Shown: positions 7,736 to 15,308 of the stretch, piece by piece | Position numbering within the stretch: the first letter of the stretch is position 1 | Layout: each line of letters begins with the position of its first letter | NCBI RefSeq assembly: GCF_945870625.1 | Contig: NZ_CAMBTS010000022.1 | Location: 1-34,940 of the forward strand | Length of the DNA stretch: 34,940 bases | Direction of reading: 5' to 3' | From: Novosphingobium sp. Chol11 | GTDB taxonomy: Bacteria > Pseudomonadota > Alphaproteobacteria > Sphingomonadales > Sphingomonadaceae | The notes under the pieces: model-generated | Databases searched by the model: none | Told to the model about the DNA's origin: nothing | The model's input: the letters and a program-made list of their open reading frames with translations, nothing else | Made by a program: the position numbers and the translations under genes

Positions 7736-8467
7736 TCAGAGCAAGGTGTAAGCCTCGCCCAGCGCGGCGCGCAGCTTGTCGAGCGCCTGCGCTTTCAGTT
7801 GATGGACGCGCGGCACGCTGACCTCCAGCGCCTCGGCGATTTCAGCGAGGTTCAGTTCCTCGACGAAATAGAGCTGAATGACCATCTGCAGCCGCTCGGG
7901 CAGGCTGGCGATGGCGTCTGTCACATGCTCGCGGGTTTCCTGATCGGCGAGCAGGGCAAAGCTGTTTGGCCGGTTGTCGGCAAAGGCCATATCGCTATCG
8001 GAATAAGCATCGTCGATGGTTTCGAAACGCAAGGGTTCGCTCGCGGTGCGCAGATCGGCAAGCTCGGTGGCGGACATCCCCATCGCGGCGGCAAGCTCGG
8101 TGTCGTTCGGTTCGCGGCCCAGCTTGCCCGCCAGCGCCGCGGCCTGTTCACGCAGCAGGCGGCGCTTGTCGGACGCGGCGCGCGAGAGCGGGGTGGAGCG
8201 GCGCACCAGATCGACCATCGCGCCGCGCACGCGCAGCTTGGCATAGGCGGCAAAGCCATCCTCGGTCGGCCCGGTGTGGCGCTGCGCGCATTCGGTGAGC
8301 GCGACCAGCCCGGCCTGCACCAGATCGTCGATCTCCATCCCTGCGCGGCCCGAGCCGTGGACATGCCAAGCGAGCCGCCGGACCATGGGCAGAAAGCGGC
8401 GGATGCGGTCGGCCGCGCCGCCCTGATAGGCACGGGCCGCGGCGAAGCTGCGGTGATTGTAGTTCAT
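7736..8467 (-). CDS. fliA: Flagellar sigma factor sigma-28, FliA
   Basis: This 243-residue sigma-70-family protein has region 2 (FLPMVRRLAWHVHG, then EIDDLVQAGLVALTECAQRH), a region 3 with REPNDTELAAAMGMS, and region 4 with LAEIAEALEVSVPRVHQLKA as the -35 reader. Length and the short region 1 fit FliA, which directs RNA polymerase to late flagellar promoters and is held inactive by FlgM (12239-11919 in the same operon). The start codon overlaps the flhA stop by ATGA (8464-8467). It is the last gene of the minus-strand flagellar arm, so it is probably read from the same transcript as flhA. Confidence 0.92.
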   Translation of the reverse strand: MNYNHRSFAAARAYQGGAADRIRRFLPMVRRLAWHVHGSGRAGMEIDDLVQAGLVALTECAQRHTGPTEDGFAAYAKLRVRGAMVDLVRRSTPLSRAASDKRRLLREQAAALAGKLGREPNDTELAAAMGMSATELADLRTASEPLRFETIDDAYSDSDMAFADNRPNSFALLADQETREHVTDAIASLPERLQMVIQLYFVEELNLAEIAEALEVSVPRVHQLKAQALDKLRAALGEAYTLL

Positions 8468-10587
8468 GCGGCAAGGCCCTCAGGCTGCAGCTCTGGCTGA
8501 TGCGCCAGTGCCGGTAGTTCTTGTTGCGAAGGAGTTTCCCCGCCGATCACGTCGATGACTTCGATCGGCTGGGCAGGCGGCAGTTCGGAAATGGACAGGA
8601 CCAAGCAGTGCGGCGTGCGCTGGCGCAGCAACGCCGCGAGCGCGCGGCGCGCGCGGGGCTGAACGATCAGCGCCAGCGGCGGCGCGGCGGGGCCGCGCTG
8701 CGCCAGGATTTCGCCGATGCGGGACGCGATGGCGCGCGCCAGATCGGGTTCGATCACCGGCTGGCCAGTCGTGGGATCGTGCATCCCGCCCACGATCATC
8801 TGTTCTAGGCCGGCTTCGAGCGTGAGCACGCCGAGCCGATCGTCCGGCCCGCAGATACGCGCGGTGATGAGCCCGCCTAGCTCGGCGCGAACGAGATCGA
8901 CGAGGCGGTCATGGTCAGTAGTCTGGAGGACGCCCTCGCCCAATGCGGCCAGGATCGGCAGGGGGTGGGCGATGCTGATGCCATCTTCGAGCAGCGCGCG
9001 CAGCAGGCGTGTGAGCGCGCCGAGCGAGAGTGGCTGGGGGTGAATCGCCTCGACCAGGCTGGAGGCGCGTTCGCGCACGCCATCGATAATCGCGCGGACT
9101 TCATCGGGGCCGAGCAGCGCGGCGGGGCGATCGCCCAAAAGCTGGTTGAGATGGGTGGCGACGACGGTGCCGGCATCAACGGTGAGGAAGCCTTCGGCGA
9201 TGGCATGATCGCGCTGCGCCGCGTCGATCCAGATGGCGGGGCAATCGAAGCTGGGGTCGCGCGTTTCCTCGCCGCGCAGCCCGTGGTTCGCGCGCGCCTC
9301 GCCCGCATCGATGGCGAGCACCTTGTCGGGGCGGATCGTGGCGCTGCCCAGCATCACGCCGCCCAGCAGAATGCGATAGGCGTTGGGGGGCAGATCGAGC
9401 GAATCGCGCACGCGAAATTGCGGAACGATGAAGCCGAACGACTGGCTCAGCTGTTTGCGCACCCCAGTGATCCGCGAGACCAGCGGCGAGCCGCGCTTTT
9501 CGTCGACCAGATGGACGAGGCCGTAGCCCAGTTCGATCGTGACCAGCGTATGATCGGATACGTCATCAAGCATAATGCGCGCGGGGTCGATCGCTTCGAC
9601 AGGGGCGACAATGATCGGCGCGGGACGGTCTGCGCGCTGCTTGAGCGTCCACCACAGCCAGAACGCGAGGCCCGATGCGGGGAGGAATACCATCTGCGGC
9701 ATCGCCGGGATCATGCCGATCGCGCCGAGGATGACCGCGACCGGCAACCATGTGCTTGGCTGCGCGAACTGTCCGCCGATCTGGCCGGTGAGATCGCGGG
9801 CATCCGAAACACGCGTGACGATCACGGCGGCGGCGATGGAGAGCAGCAGCGAGGGCACCTGCGCCACCAGCGCATCGCCCACCGCGAGGGTGATATAGCG
9901 CTGGGCGGCCTCTTCGGCGGTCAGCCCGTGGCTAAGCATGCCAAGGCAGAAGCCGGCGATGATGTTGACCGCGAGGATGAGCAACGCGGCAATGGCATCG
10001 CCTTTGACGAACTTGCTTGCGCCGTCCATCGAGCCATAGAAATCGGCCTCGGTCGCCACTTCGACCCGGCGCGCCTTGGCTTCGTCGGCGCCCATGATCC
10101 CGGCGGCGAGATCGGCATCGATCGCCATCTGCTTGCCGGGCAAGGCATCAAGGGTGAAGCGCGCGGACACTTCGGAGACGCGGCCCGCGCCCTTGGTGAC
10201 GACGACCATGTTGATGATCATCAGGATCATGAACACGAACAGCCCGACCGCGAAATTGCCGCCGATCAGAAACTCGCCGAAGCTTTCGATGACCTGGCCC
10301 GCCGCCGCGCCGCCCTCGTGGCCCATGACCAGCACGATGCGGGTGGAGGCGACATTGAGCGACAGGCGCAGCAAGGTGGCGAATAGCAGGACCGAGGGGA
10401 ACGAGGAGAAATCGAGCGGTTTTTCCGCGTTCATCGCGGCCATCAGGATGGCGACCGACAGCGCGATGTTGAGCACGAAGAACATGTCGAGCATGAACGC
10501 GGGGATCGGCACGATCATCAGCGCGATAAGCGTGAGAATGCCGGTCGGGAGCGCGAGCGCGCGGGGACTGCCGAAGCGTTTGAGCAC
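8464..10587 (-). CDS. flhA: Flagellar export gate protein FlhA
   Basis: At 707 residues this is a normal-length FlhA. The N-terminal half has about eight membrane segments, starting with LPTGILTLIALMIVPIPAF, and includes the FHIPEP loop beginning GKQMAIDADLAAGIMG (about 151-200), then GDALVAQVPSLLLS. The C-terminal half (about 330-700) is the cytoplasmic domain that receives chaperone-substrate complexes. FlhA forms the nonameric export gate inside the MS ring and couples proton flow to secretion. It starts 5 bases after the transglycosylase remnant and overlaps fliA. The other export-gate genes (flhB, fliPQR) are not in the window. Confidence 0.97.
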   Translation of the reverse strand: MLKRFGSPRALALPTGILTLIALMIVPIPAFMLDMFFVLNIALSVAILMAAMNAEKPLDFSSFPSVLLFATLLRLSLNVASTRIVLVMGHEGGAAAGQVIESFGEFLIGGNFAVGLFVFMILMIINMVVVTKGAGRVSEVSARFTLDALPGKQMAIDADLAAGIMGADEAKARRVEVATEADFYGSMDGASKFVKGDAIAALLILAVNIIAGFCLGMLSHGLTAEEAAQRYITLAVGDALVAQVPSLLLSIAAAVIVTRVSDARDLTGQIGGQFAQPSTWLPVAVILGAIGMIPAMPQMVFLPASGLAFWLWWTLKQRADRPAPIIVAPVEAIDPARIMLDDVSDHTLVTIELGYGLVHLVDEKRGSPLVSRITGVRKQLSQSFGFIVPQFRVRDSLDLPPNAYRILLGGVMLGSATIRPDKVLAIDAGEARANHGLRGEETRDPSFDCPAIWIDAAQRDHAIAEGFLTVDAGTVVATHLNQLLGDRPAALLGPDEVRAIIDGVRERASSLVEAIHPQPLSLGALTRLLRALLEDGISIAHPLPILAALGEGVLQTTDHDRLVDLVRAELGGLITARICGPDDRLGVLTLEAGLEQMIVGGMHDPTTGQPVIEPDLARAIASRIGEILAQRGPAAPPLALIVQPRARRALAALLRQRTPHCLVLSISELPPAQPIEVIDVIGGETPSQQELPALAHQPELQPEGLAA

Positions 10588-10592
10588 TGCCG

Positions 10593-11449
10593 CTAAATCC
10601 CGAGCGCGCGCAATTGGCCATAGGCCGCGCGGACATGGGCGGGCGCTGCGGTGCCTTCACCCAGCGCAAAGGCGGTGCGCAAGGTATCGGCCATCGAAGC
10701 GGCACGCGGGGAAGTACTTGGGGCAGCGCTGGCGGCGGATTGATATTCCTGCGCGATCGGGCCGCCGCTGAACGCGGGAGGGGCCGGCACACCAGCGGCA
10801 AAAGATGGCGCACCCTGCACGGCATTGCCGCCCATGGCCGCGTCCATCTTGCCGCGCAGCAAGTCCATCACCGCGCCGACCGAACGCGGCGCATTGCCGC
10901 TGAAGAAAATCGCGTGGTTGGCCCCGGCGGCTTTGGGCAGAAGGGCGGCGGCGCTTTGCGCAGGATCGGCATCGAGCGCGGCGAGGAACTTGGCCGCGCC
11001 ATCTGCGCCGAGGAAATGCGCGAGATAGAGTTCGGCGTGGTCAGGCGCGCGGCCCAGCACCCCGCTCAGCGCGTTGCGATTGTCATTGGCCAGCGCGCCG
11101 GCCATCAGCGCCGAAAGCTGAGGATCGCCGCGCAGCGCAAGCATCTGCGCGCGCATGCCGGGGCATTGATGGCGGAGCGATCAAGCCCATAGTCTGCGCC
11201 GTGGCGGCCCAGCGTTTCCATCCAGGTGCCGCCGGTGAATTGATAAAGCCCGGCCGCGCTCGAAGTGGCGGCGCGCGCCGCAGGATTGAGGCCCGATTCG
11301 ATCCGGGCCTGCGCCAGCAGATAATTGAAATCGACGCCGGTCGCTTCAGCGGCGCGGGCGATGGCGCCGTGCACTTCACCCGAACCGCTGGTGCGGGCCG
11401 GGGACGATGGCCGAGGCGGCGGAGTTGCAATCAGGGTTGGCGAACTCAA
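10593..11449 (-). pseudogene. Flagellar-cluster lytic transglycosylase (SLT fold), frameshifted
   Basis: Two overlapping frames make one protein. The upstream frame (TTG at 11449) carries the SLT signature LLAQARIESGLNP with catalytic Glu51, then SSAAGLYQFTGGTW. It loses sense after SAINAP. The other frame resumes at once with MRAQMLALRGDPQLSALMAG and runs to 10593, including HFLGADGAAKFLAAL. Adding one base near 11157-11164 would give a continuous ...SAINAPAMRAQML..., so a single-base deletion is the simplest cause. Such enzymes cut peptidoglycan to let the rod through; here one would be needed because FlgJ (19560-19877) has no muramidase domain. No Sec signal is visible, so export through the flagellar apparatus is possible. 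The choice of TTG as start is tentative. Confidence 0.83.
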
Positions 11450-11544
11450 GGTGTGGCCCTTTCGATCTGCCGGAAACAGGCGATCGAAGTGGGATCAGCA
11501 AACACCGTGCCAAACGCGGCACATCGCGCATCCGGCTTAGCCGA

Positions 11545-11922
11545 TCAGCGGATTCGGCCAATGCGAACAGCGGCCGGGTGCGCGCGGTAAATCGCTTGCT
11601 GGCCGGTTATCGCGTCAAGCCGCGCCGCGACATTTGCCGCAATCAGATTGCGGACGCGCCGGTTTGCCTCGTTCAGCCGCTTGGCCGCATCAAGCAGCCC
11701 GCGACATTCCTCGTCCACCGCTTCGCGCGCGGTAGTATCAAGCCTGCCGCACAGCGCGCTCTTATCGAGCGTGCAGCCCATGATCACATCGACATCAAGC
11801 CCGGCAAGCGCATGCCGTTCGTCTTCCAGCACGGCAAGCATCTGCCGAAGCGTATCGCGCAGTTCGATGGGCCGGCGGATCGGCGCGGAAGCGGCGAGGT
11901 GTTGCTGGACTTGCGGGCTCAC
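11545..11922 (-). CDS. flgN: FlgN-like flagellar export chaperone (putative)
   Basis: This is a 125-residue, largely helical protein. Residues 20-110 form long amphipathic helices (RDTLRQMLAVLEDERHALAG, LLDAAKRLNEANRRVRNLIA), typical of FlgN chaperones. FlgN binds the hook-filament junction proteins FlgK and FlgL, both encoded in the plus arm, and delivers them to the export gate. The start overlaps the flgM stop by ATGA (11919-11922), the usual flgM-flgN order. Similarity in this family is weak at sequence level, so position and helical pattern carry much of the call. Confidence 0.75.
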   Translation of the reverse strand: MSPQVQQHLAASAPIRRPIELRDTLRQMLAVLEDERHALAGLDVDVIMGCTLDKSALCGRLDTTAREAVDEECRGLLDAAKRLNEANRRVRNLIAANVAARLDAITGQQAIYRAHPAAVRIGRIR

Positions 11923-12239
11923 TGATGGCTCCTCAAAAGAATGCCAGCCGCGATCATCGCGTCGGCAATCTTGGCGGGGGTAATCGGATACTTGCCGGTT
12001 TCGATGGCGCGGCGGATGGTCAGCACGCGCTCGGCATCGACCGGGGGCTCGCCCGCCTTGACCGCATCGCTGGTCGCAATCTGCGGCGCATTAGCGGAAG
12101 ATACGTTCCCCGGTTGCGCATTTTCGGCGGGCACCGCGCTGGGCGTTGCCGACTTGACCGCCAGACTGGCCGGGGCATTGACTGGTTTGCCTTGCACCGC
12201 GCCTACCGGGCGTGCTGCACCGATTTCGAAAGATGACAT
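11919..12239 (-). CDS. flgM: Anti-sigma-28 factor FlgM
   Basis: This is a 106-residue protein with a disordered Ala/Pro/Asn-rich N-terminal half and the conserved sigma-binding C-terminal half VLTIRRAIETGKYPITPAKI followed by ADAMIAAGILL. FlgM binds FliA until the hook is complete and is then secreted, freeing FliA for late genes. AGGAG lies 7 bases before the ATG. It overlaps flgN and shares its operon with fliA. If the hook-basal body cannot be completed, as the flgI lesion suggests, FlgM would stay inside and late genes would stay off. Confidence 0.9.
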   Translation of the reverse strand: MSSFEIGAARPVGAVQGKPVNAPASLAVKSATPSAVPAENAQPGNVSSANAPQIATSDAVKAGEPPVDAERVLTIRRAIETGKYPITPAKIADAMIAAGILLRSHQ

Positions 12240-12324
12240 GGAACCGCTCCTACACTTCTACATGAGGTAGGACGGCGGTGCGGGGAGCCCATTAAGGGCA
12301 GGCGGCGGATTTTTGCCGGATCGG

Positions 12325-12825
12325 CTACTCGACCGGCATTTCGGCAAGTCCGGGACGCATGATGCGGGCCCGCACTGGGCTGGTCTTGGGCCCGGTGCGC
12401 ACCCGGATCCATGCGCCGACCGGGCCGGATTCGAGCGCCTCTGCGGGCTGCGAGACAGTGAAACCATCGCCGACGACGGCCACCGTGATGTTCTCGCCGC
12501 GCTCGACCGCCGCGGTGGCTGGTTCTTGCCGCGCGGCGGCGGTGACTGGCACGAAAATGCGCCAGCTGCCGGCATCGGGGCATAACACGCTGACGCTGGC
12601 GTGCGCGCTGCCATGCCAAGCCAGCGCCAACGGCGCCGCGCAAGCCGCCAGCCGCAAGCGGCGGTCAACCGGCAACGCCGCCCCGCCAGAAACGCCGATC
12701 GGCTGGCCGGTGAACGCGGCAACCGCGTTGTCGATGGCGCTGAGGCTGGCGAACTGGCCGGGCGCAGCTTGGGCAGGGCTGGCGGCAAGCGCGAGCATCA
12801 AGGGCAACAGGCGGGCGGGGTTCAT
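12325..12825 (-). CDS. flgA: Flagellar P-ring assembly chaperone FlgA
   Basis: This is a 166-residue periplasmic protein. A clear signal peptide, LLPLMLALAASPAQA, has a likely AQA cleavage site near residue 20. The C-terminal SAF-type half reads EPATAAVERGENITVAVVGD and ends in TSPVRARIMRPG. FlgA helps FlgI polymerise into the P ring around the rod. It lies between the small MotB-like gene (43 bases upstream) and flgM (85 bases downstream). It is shorter than enterobacterial FlgA (about 220 residues) but matches compact alphaproteobacterial versions. Confidence 0.88.
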   Translation of the reverse strand: MNPARLLPLMLALAASPAQAAPGQFASLSAIDNAVAAFTGQPIGVSGGAALPVDRRLRLAACAAPLALAWHGSAHASVSVLCPDAGSWRIFVPVTAAARQEPATAAVERGENITVAVVGDGFTVSQPAEALESGPVGAWIRVRTGPKTSPVRARIMRPGLAEMPVE

Positions 12826-12868
12826 CGGTCAGACTTTCGGGAAGTGCGGTTCGATCACAGCAAAGCAA

Positions 12869-13351
12869 TCACCGTGCCACTTGCTCTTGATCATAGGCGA
12901 GCGCGACAATCGCGCCATCGGCAGGGCCGGCCTCGACCACGATGCGCGCGTCGGTAGCGCGCAGGCCAGCTTCGCCGGAAAGCGCCTCTGCGCGCGCGAA
13001 GGCCGCGGCCTGGTGGCCCTTGACGAAACGCACGATGATCGTGGGACGAAGGCGCGCGTCGCGCGCTTCGCTCGCCAGCCAGCCAGCCAGCGGCGGTGCG
13101 CCTGCGCTGTCTGTCCACACCGCGACAGGCTCGCCGCGCAGCGAGGGCGCGATTTGTTGCACGGTTTTGGGTGGGGGCGCTGGTTTGGGCGCCGGGCTCG
13201 GCTTGAACGGCGATTGCGGGCCTTCCGGCGCATTGGCCAAAGCCGCCGCAGTGATCATGAACATGATCAGCGCGAGATCGGCCAGAATGATCTGCCATCC
13301 GCCCGGAGCCGAAGCCATCGGGCCTGTATGCGGGGCAACAGGGCCAATCAT
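12869..13351 (-). CDS. Small MotB/ExbD-like single-span protein in the flagellar operon
   Basis: This is a 160-residue protein with one N-terminal membrane helix (about 18-39) containing an acidic residue, WQIILADLALIMFMITAAAL. The layout is like the proton-carrying Asp helix of MotB (YADFVTAMMAFFLL in the true MotB here) or ExbD/TolR. A Pro-rich linker follows (PFKPSPAPKPAPPPK, about 48-62), then a small alpha/beta domain ending TDARIVVEAGPADGAIVAL. No standard OmpA peptidoglycan-binding signature is seen. Its start overlaps the stop of the MotA-like gene by ATGA (13348-13351), which argues that the two form a complex. An alternative start is M12 (13318). The stator-like role is inference and the periplasmic domain is not recognised. 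Confidence 0.65.
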   Translation of the reverse strand: MIGPVAPHTGPMASAPGGWQIILADLALIMFMITAAALANAPEGPQSPFKPSPAPKPAPPPKTVQQIAPSLRGEPVAVWTDSAGAPPLAGWLASEARDARLRPTIIVRFVKGHQAAAFARAEALSGEAGLRATDARIVVEAGPADGAIVALAYDQEQVAR

Positions 13352-14019
13352 GCCACGACGCGCGGCGGATTCTCGCGATCGATGAAGCGCCGTTCGGCTG
13401 GAAACTCCGGCTCAAGCTGGCTCACCATCCAGTCAAACAGCGCTTGGCGCGCCTCCTCTTCGGTTTCGGCCCGGCGTTCGACCGCGCGCGCCAGCGGGGC
13501 GAACACGATGTTGGCAAGCAGCAGACCATAGAGCGTCGATAGCACCGCCATCGAGATCGCCCCCATGAACATGCCGCGCGCCAAGCCATCGGCGGGCAAT
13601 TGGCTGAGCGAGATCAGCGTGCCGGCGAGGCCGAACACTGGCCCAAGTTCTGCCGCTTGCGCCAGCGTGCGCGCGGCGGCTGCGGCGGCGCTGAGCCGGG
13701 CGGCTTGCCCGGCGGCTTGCTGCTTGGCCATCGCCGCAATCGAGCGCGTTTGCACCAGCACCGCCAGCGCCTCGTCGAAGCCGCGATCCCCCAGCGGGCG
13801 AAATTGCACGCGCAGCAGGCCATCTGCGCGAACCCTCGCGGCCATCGGCGCAATGATCGCGCGGACACTGGCGGCGTCAAAGCTTCGGCGCGGCAAGGCA
13901 GCCAGCGCGGCCATTGTCTTGCGGCAATCCTCGATGCCGCTGCGCAGCGCGGTGGCAAGCACCGTGCCGCCAACGACAATTGCCGCCGAAGCCAGATCGA
14001 GCAGATGCGGTGATGGCAT
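13348..14019 (-). CDS. MotA/TolQ/ExbB-family channel subunit, second copy
   Basis: This is a 223-residue protein in the MotA/ExbB class. One hydrophobic segment lies near residues 6-22 (LASAAIVVGGTVLATAL). A long charged cytoplasmic stretch follows (about 23-125), then two membrane helices: LGPVFGLAGTLISLSQLP and MGAISMAVLSTLYGLLLANI. The last pair with its small-residue GTLISL and TLYGLLLAN motifs is typical of MotA. It appears to have three spans rather than the four of classical MotA. I chose ATG at 14019; ATG at 14046 would add MNRRPRENL. It heads the minus flagellar arm and is coupled to the small MotB-like gene. The separate full-length motA (22177-23040) is much longer. Confidence 0.8.
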   Translation of the reverse strand: MPSPHLLDLASAAIVVGGTVLATALRSGIEDCRKTMAALAALPRRSFDAASVRAIIAPMAARVRADGLLRVQFRPLGDRGFDEALAVLVQTRSIAAMAKQQAAGQAARLSAAAAAARTLAQAAELGPVFGLAGTLISLSQLPADGLARGMFMGAISMAVLSTLYGLLLANIVFAPLARAVERRAETEEEARQALFDWMVSQLEPEFPAERRFIDRENPPRVVA

Positions 14020-14161
14020 AAGGTTTTCGCGCGGCCTCCTGTTCATTGAGAACGGCATGCAGGCGCATTGCTTCAGGCCTTCGGCCACATTTTGCCGGTC
14101 ATGGGCAAGAATCTGCCGCCGGTTTGCTGCGGATCGCCGCTGCGCAGCGGCTTTGGGCAAT

Positions 14162-14177
14162 TGGCATGGCTGTTGCA
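14162..14177 (+). promoter_or_regulatory. Sigma-54 (RpoN) promoter upstream of flgB
   Basis: TGGCAT at 14162-14167 and TTGCA at 14173-14177 are separated by 5 bases, with the invariant GG and GC exactly 10 bases apart. This matches the -24/-12 consensus TGGCAC-N5-TTGCW with one mismatch. Transcription would begin near 14188, about 30 bases before the flgB ATG. RpoN control of middle flagellar genes with an enhancer-binding activator is established in many alphaproteobacteria. The activator is not in the window. Confidence 0.85.
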
Positions 14178-14218
14178 TAACCCACCTGCATGGACACCGA
14201 TTGCAAGGATCGCACACG

Positions 14219-14566
14219 ATGAGCGAGGGGCTATTTGGCATTCACGGCATGGCGCTTGCGCTGCGGGCGCAGCGCATGGGCGTGCTGACCTCGAACATCG
14301 CCAATGCCGGAACACCGGGCTACAAAGCTAAGGATATCGATTTTGCCGCCGCGCTCAAGGCGCGCACCGAAGGCAAAAGCGAGGCCAGCGCGATTGGCGG
14401 GGCCACACTTTATCGCGTGCCTGTCATGCCCAGCCTTGACGGCAACACGGTCGAAATCTCGACCGAGCAGACCGCCTTTGCCGACAATGCGGTGGGCTAT
14501 TCCGCCACGCTGTCGTTCATCCGCGGGCGGGTCGAAACAATAACCCGCGCGATCAAGGGCGAATAA
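14219..14566 (+). CDS. flgB: Flagellar proximal rod protein FlgB
   Basis: This 115-residue rod protein has the N-terminal rod signature MGVLTSNIANAGTPGYKAKD and the C-terminal helix LSFIRGRVETITRAIKGE. The frame extends far upstream, but ATG 14219 is the right start because it gives the normal FlgB length and follows the sigma-54 promoter by about 30 bases. FlgB is the first rod component above the MS ring and export gate and is exported by the flagellar system without a Sec signal. It heads the plus arm; flgC follows after 5 bases. Confidence 0.95.
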   Translation: MSEGLFGIHGMALALRAQRMGVLTSNIANAGTPGYKAKDIDFAAALKARTEGKSEASAIGGATLYRVPVMPSLDGNTVEISTEQTAFADNAVGYSATLSFIRGRVETITRAIKGE

Positions 14567-14571
14567 CGGCC

Positions 14572-14991
14572 ATGGGCAATTCCTTGAACCGCAATCCGAT
14601 GACTTTGTTCGAGGTGGCCGGCCGTGCGATGTCGGCGCAGCTCGTGCGGATGAACGCGTCGGCCTCCAATCTGGCCAATGCAGGCACCGTTTCCGCTTCC
14701 GAAGAGGAGGCTTATCGCCCTGTGCGCCCGGTCTTTGCACAGCAGCTCGATGCCCGCACCGGCCTTTCCACTGTGCGCGTCAGCGGGCTGATCCGCGAGA
14801 ACGCTGCGCCGCTGCGCACCCACAATCCCGATCATCCGCTCGCCGATGCCAATGGCGATGTATGGGCCGCGCCCGTCGATGAGAACGCCGAGATGATCGA
14901 GATGCTGGAAAGCTCGCGTCAATACCAGAACGTGGTCGAAGCCATGCAGACGGCCAAACAGCTGATGCTCGAAACGATGAGGATGAAATGA
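14572..14991 (+). CDS. flgC: Flagellar proximal rod protein FlgC
   Basis: This is a 139-residue rod protein with the signature MNASASNLANAGTVSASEEE near the N-terminus and the C-terminal helix MLESSRQYQNVVEAMQTAKQ, both standard for FlgC. Position between flgB and flgD supports the call. Its stop overlaps the flgD start by ATGA. It polymerises in the proximal rod with FlgB and FlgF. Confidence 0.95.
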   Translation: MGNSLNRNPMTLFEVAGRAMSAQLVRMNASASNLANAGTVSASEEEAYRPVRPVFAQQLDARTGLSTVRVSGLIRENAAPLRTHNPDHPLADANGDVWAAPVDENAEMIEMLESSRQYQNVVEAMQTAKQLMLETMRMK

Positions 14992-15287
14992 CCACAATTA
15001 ACCCACTTGGCAATCAATTCAGCGCGCTGAACAATGTGTCGAACACCGCCATCACGACCAACCAGAAGAGCGGCCTTGGCGGGCTTGGCGGCGAAGATTT
15101 CATCAAGCTGCTGACCACCCAGCTGAACAATCAGGACCCGACCGAGCCGATCGACAACAGCCAGATGATTGCGCAGCTCGCGCAGTTCTCAAGCCTTTCC
15201 GCCACCAATTCGATCAAGGACACGCTGTCCTCGATATCGGACAAGCTCGACCGGGTGCTGCCCGGCGATGTGGTTTTGCCTTCGTAA
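14988..15287 (+). CDS. flgD: Flagellar hook-cap protein FlgD, short form
   Basis: This is a 99-residue protein that contains only the conserved N-terminal FlgD region: GGEDFIKLLTTQLNNQDPTE, then NSQMIAQLAQFSSLSATNSI. FlgD caps the growing hook and lets FlgE subunits insert. Enterobacterial FlgD is about 230 residues with FnIII- and Tudor-like C-terminal domains, which are absent here. The frame ends cleanly at 15287 and flgE starts 21 bases later, so there is no room for a lost C-terminus; this looks like a genuine short form. It overlaps flgC by ATGA. Confidence 0.9.
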   Translation: MTTINPLGNQFSALNNVSNTAITTNQKSGLGGLGGEDFIKLLTTQLNNQDPTEPIDNSQMIAQLAQFSSLSATNSIKDTLSSISDKLDRVLPGDVVLPS

Positions 15288-15308
15288 CGCCAGCAAAGGA
15301 TTTCACCG

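Noticed and set aside
8911..10386. Long plus-strand open frame opposite flhA (491 codons)
   Set aside because: It mirrors the flhA coding strand, has the Asp/Arg/Gly-rich composition of antisense frames in GC-rich DNA, and shows no domain.
14020..14218. A second sigma-54 promoter facing the minus flagellar arm
   Set aside because: I scanned the spacer for GC-N10-CC on the plus strand; the nearest candidate (around 14105) has 9-base spacing and poor flanks.
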